DNA from: an uncultured Pseudomonadales bacterium
GTDB taxonomy: Bacteria; Pseudomonadota; Gammaproteobacteria; Pseudomonadales; CANNCY01
Reading direction: 5' to 3'
Assembly (NCBI GenBank): GCA_947503335.1
Contig: CANNCY010000001.1
Coordinates: forward strand, 434,001-498,000
DNA length: 64,000 nt
Shown: positions 61,886-64,000 of the stretch, piece by piece
How positions within the stretch are numbered: position 1 is the first letter of the stretch
Layout of the letters: the number at the start of each line of letters is the position of its first letter
Made by a program: the position numbers and the translations under genes
Notes under the pieces: model-generated
Database searches by the model: none
Seen by the model: only the letters and a program-made list of their open reading frames with translations
Told to the model about the DNA's origin: nothing

Positions 61886-62665
61886 TTGATCGTTAGTGTA
61901 GTGAGTCAAAAAGGTGGCGTTGGCAAGTCGTCAATATCTGCGGCGTTGATTCGTGCTTTGATAAAACGGGGTAAGCGTGTTTGTGCAATTGATTTAGATG
62001 TTCAGGGGTCGTTAACACACCTAATTGCTCCAACGATTGATGCGACTCGTACAACTAGATGGCTTGCTGGAGTGCCTGTTGACCCTGTGGTTATCTCTAG
62101 TAATTTAAGCTGCTTCGGGGCAACTGCCAAGCTGAATAGTCTCGAGCAGGATTACGTCAAAGTACCCGGTGGCGCTAATGTATTGCAGCGTCGTCTAGCT
62201 AGAATGAAGCGTAACTTTGATGTGGTTGTCATTGATACCGCCGCGGGGCTTGGCGGGTGGGTGGTTGCCGCGATGTATGCCGCAGACCATATAGTGTCAC
62301 CCTGTTTGTTAGAGCCTTTGTCGTTAGATGCATTGAAAGGCTTTGTAAAGGTTAGAAATCAGGTAGTAGATGCCTCAGGTCATATGGTTAAAACATGGAT
62401 AGTACCTAATCGATTTGACCGACGTATTCGAGGGCAAACTCACATACTTCAAGCATTGATCGGTATGAATTTGGGCGAGGTCACGCCACCAATACCGACC
62501 TGCAGTGCCGTTAACAATGCAATGTCTGCATTGAACTTTGTAGATGCCTTGTCGCTAGGTCGAGCAGAGGCTTATTTTGATCATCTCTCGTTGCAATTGT
62601 TACAGGCTAATAATGCTGTAAATAGCACGTTAGTCTCAAAAGACTCAACTATAGTGAATGTATGA
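61886..62665 (+). CDS. parC: ParC, polar chemotaxis-array ParA-like ATPase
   Basis: This is a ParA/MinD-type ATPase of the kind that places chemotaxis arrays at the pole. The start is a TTG two bases after the motD stop; a later GTG would remove the first beta strand. Walker A is QKGGVGKSS, the switch region is IDLDVQGSLT, and Walker B is VVVIDTAAGLGG. The length of 259 residues is typical. Its partner ParP, often fused to or followed by a CheW-like protein, is not seen as a separate gene; cheW follows directly with a four-base overlap. Confidence 0.88.
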   Translation: MIVSVVSQKGGVGKSSISAALIRALIKRGKRVCAIDLDVQGSLTHLIAPTIDATRTTRWLAGVPVDPVVISSNLSCFGATAKLNSLEQDYVKVPGGANVLQRRLARMKRNFDVVVIDTAAGLGGWVVAAMYAADHIVSPCLLEPLSLDALKGFVKVRNQVVDASGHMVKTWIVPNRFDRRIRGQTHILQALIGMNLGEVTPPIPTCSAVNNAMSALNFVDALSLGRAEAYFDHLSLQLLQANNAVNSTLVSKDSTIVNV

Positions 62666-63162
62666 ATGACATAACTGAATCAATAGAACCTATTGATGAG
62701 TCGATTATCAATATTCAGCAATGGGTAACTTTCTCGCTTGATGGCGAGGTATATGGCGTGAACGTATTGCAGGTTCAAGAGGTGCTCAAATACACCGAAA
62801 TTGCGCCAGTACCAGGGGCGCCCGACTATATTTTGGGTATTCTAAATCTGCGCGGTAATGTTGTGACGGTTATCGACACTCGCCATCGTTTTGGGCTTGA
62901 GCCTGTTGAACACTGCGATGACACCAGAATCATTATTGTAGAAGCCGATAGAAAGGTCGTTGGCATTCTTGTCGATAGTGTTTCAGAGGTTATTCAATTG
63001 TCGCCCAGCGAGATCGATGACCCTCCAAATCTAACCGCTACAGATAGTGCGAAGTATTTTATGGGTGTCGTCAATAAAGAAGACAGCCTGTTGATATTGG
63101 TTGATTTAGACAAACTACTCACTGATGAAGAGTGGGCTAGCTTAACGAAAGCAGACACCTAA
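62662..63162 (+). CDS. cheW: CheW, chemotaxis coupling protein
   Basis: CheW links receptors to CheA. The pattern QWVTFSLDGEVYGVNVLQVQ, APDYILGILNLRGNVVTVID-like core and ILVDSVSEVIQL are typical. The length of 166 residues is normal. It overlaps the parC end by four bases and is followed by the DUF2802 gene after 11 bases, as in Pseudomonas. Confidence 0.95.
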   Translation: MNDITESIEPIDESIINIQQWVTFSLDGEVYGVNVLQVQEVLKYTEIAPVPGAPDYILGILNLRGNVVTVIDTRHRFGLEPVEHCDDTRIIIVEADRKVVGILVDSVSEVIQLSPSEIDDPPNLTATDSAKYFMGVVNKEDSLLILVDLDKLLTDEEWASLTKADT

Positions 63163-63173
63163 TAGGGTACAAC

Positions 63174-63515
63174 ATGGATGTAGTAGCTTCTCAAACACTA
63201 ATTTTAGCGCTAGCCACACTAGTGATCGTTATGATTGGCGTGATTTGGTATGGCGCAGGCTATGTGCGCAGCGCCCATCGCAGAATTTCACGATTAGAAG
63301 AGCATTTTCAGGTGCTAGCTAAACGTCTTCATCAGCGATCCCATGCAAACCCCGAACAAGAACAAACGGCCTATCAAAGGGCTCAGTCAATGATCGCCGA
63401 TGCTAAGCCCTTAGACGAGGTGGTAAAGCGTTGCGGTATCTCAATGGCCGAAGCAGAGCTACTTAAATTGATGTATGCCCAAGTGCAAAATACACCTAAT
63501 CAAGACCAAGATTGA
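63174..63515 (+). CDS. DUF2802 family membrane protein
   Basis: This is a small protein of unknown function that commonly follows cheW in gammaproteobacterial flagellar clusters. It has one N-terminal membrane segment (residues about 5-24, SQTLILALATLVIVMIGVIW), a short coiled coil (RRISRLEEHFQVLAKRL), and a C-terminal helix-turn-helix-like part (MIADAKPLDEVVKRCGISMA, then EAELLKLMYA). The length of 113 residues is near the family norm. The last gene of the che run, it precedes the cytochrome c maturation genes. Confidence 0.82.
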   Translation: MDVVASQTLILALATLVIVMIGVIWYGAGYVRSAHRRISRLEEHFQVLAKRLHQRSHANPEQEQTAYQRAQSMIADAKPLDEVVKRCGISMAEAELLKLMYAQVQNTPNQDQD

Positions 63516-63570
63516 TGCGCAACAGGCTAAACAGCTATACTAGGGCAACTGTAAACCCTAGGTAGTTGGC

Positions 63571-64000
63571 TTGCCCCACGAAATTGCAATAACGCTTTCT
63601 AATATCACGTGTGCTCGAGAGCAGCGCGTGCTGTTCAGTGACCTCAATTTGTCGGCAAAAGGCGGCGAGTTAATAAAAATTGAGGGTCCCAACGGTTCGG
63701 GTAAAACCACTCTTTTAAATGTCATTGCAGGGTTAACACGCCGATATGAAGGCGAGTTAACAATCTCCGGCCGCACCGCGCCTAATATTTTGTATCTAAG
63801 TCATGCGTTGGGCTTTAGCGAAAGACTTAACGTGATAGACAATCTTCGCTTTATAGCAAAATTAAGACACATCGACCTATCAGGTGTTGAACGGGCCATT
63901 GATCGCGTTGGTTTGACGCTAGTAGAACATCAACCACTAAAGAATCTGTCAGCTGGTCAACGACGTAGGGTAGGGCTTGCGCTTTTGGCACTTGATAAGG
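63571..64000 (+). CDS. ccmA: CcmA, heme exporter ATP-binding protein (3' end outside window)
   Basis: This is the ATPase subunit of the CcmABCD system for cytochrome c maturation. The frame is open from a TAG at 63559, and the first usable start is a TTG at 63571. Walker A is GPNGSGKTT, the Q-loop region is LYLSHALGFSERLNVIDNL, and the signature LSAGQRRRVGLA lies near the window end, where Walker B is cut off. The YLSHALG and ERLNVIDNLRF segments are typical of CcmA. The ccm genes follow the che/mot block in Pseudomonas too. Confidence 0.92.
   Translation, partial: MPHEIAITLSNITCAREQRVLFSDLNLSAKGGELIKIEGPNGSGKTTLLNVIAGLTRRYEGELTISGRTAPNILYLSHALGFSERLNVIDNLRFIAKLRHIDLSGVERAIDRVGLTLVEHQPLKNLSAGQRRRVGLALLALDK

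Overview
The window is almost entirely one polar-flagellum and chemotaxis super-cluster of a Pseudomonas/Vibrio-like gammaproteobacterium. The gene order (flgZ-flgN-flgM-flgA / cheV / flgBCDEFGHIJKL / fliC-flaG-fliD / fleQ-fleSR / fliEFGHIJ / fliK-fliLMNPQR-flhBA-flhF-fleN-fliA / cheYZA-motCD-parC-cheW-DUF2802-ccmA) is the layout of that lineage. Middling GC content, acidic lysine-poor surface proteins and giant filament proteins suggest a marine member. The genus cannot be told from the sequence.

Layout. Positions 1-7570 hold housekeeping genes: a partial amidohydrolase coupled to an ADP-ribosylglycohydrolase, yaeQ, an L,D-transpeptidase, hexR divergent from gap with two HexR-type operators, and an exported M20 amidohydrolase. 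A tRNA-Arg(CCU) follows at 7620-7694. Positions 7758-10020 (minus strand) carry flgZ/ycgR, flgN, flgM and flgA. Positions 10089-24689 carry cheV and flgB-flgL. Positions 24686-27078 (minus strand) carry a TPR-methyltransferase and a displaced fliS. Positions 27344-34708 carry a giant flagellin, a short FlaG-like protein and a giant FliD. Positions 34885-43688 carry fleQ, fleS, fleR and fliEFGHIJ. Positions 43755-46492 hold an inserted STAS-CheY-CheA module. Positions 46540-56749 carry fliK to fleN, and 56751-64000 carry fliA, the che/mot genes and the start of ccmA. No gene-free stretch exceeds 300 bases; the longest is 27079-27343, which holds the flagellin promoter.

How the genes work together. 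FleQ (sigma-54 activator, housekeeping-type promoter) should switch on the class II sigma-54 promoters visible before flgA, flgB and fliL. FleS/FleR would act next, and FliA (sigma-28) with its anti-factor FlgM would fire the clear sigma-28 promoters before flgM and fliC.

What stands out. Four extracellular axial proteins are greatly enlarged: hook FlgE 1193 aa, FlgK 1005 aa, flagellin 1196 aa and cap FliD 1163 aa. FlgE carries about 745 extra residues at one point, and the flagellin core contains a duplicated unit of about 415 residues. Several control parts are eroded or missing: the FlhF-position protein has lost all its GTPase motifs; FleN ends before the usual C-terminal helix; FleR has no DNA-binding domain; MotD has a shrunken peptidoglycan-binding domain; fliO, cheR and cheB are absent from their usual slots. 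A second, three-gene chemotaxis-like module sits between fliJ and fliK.
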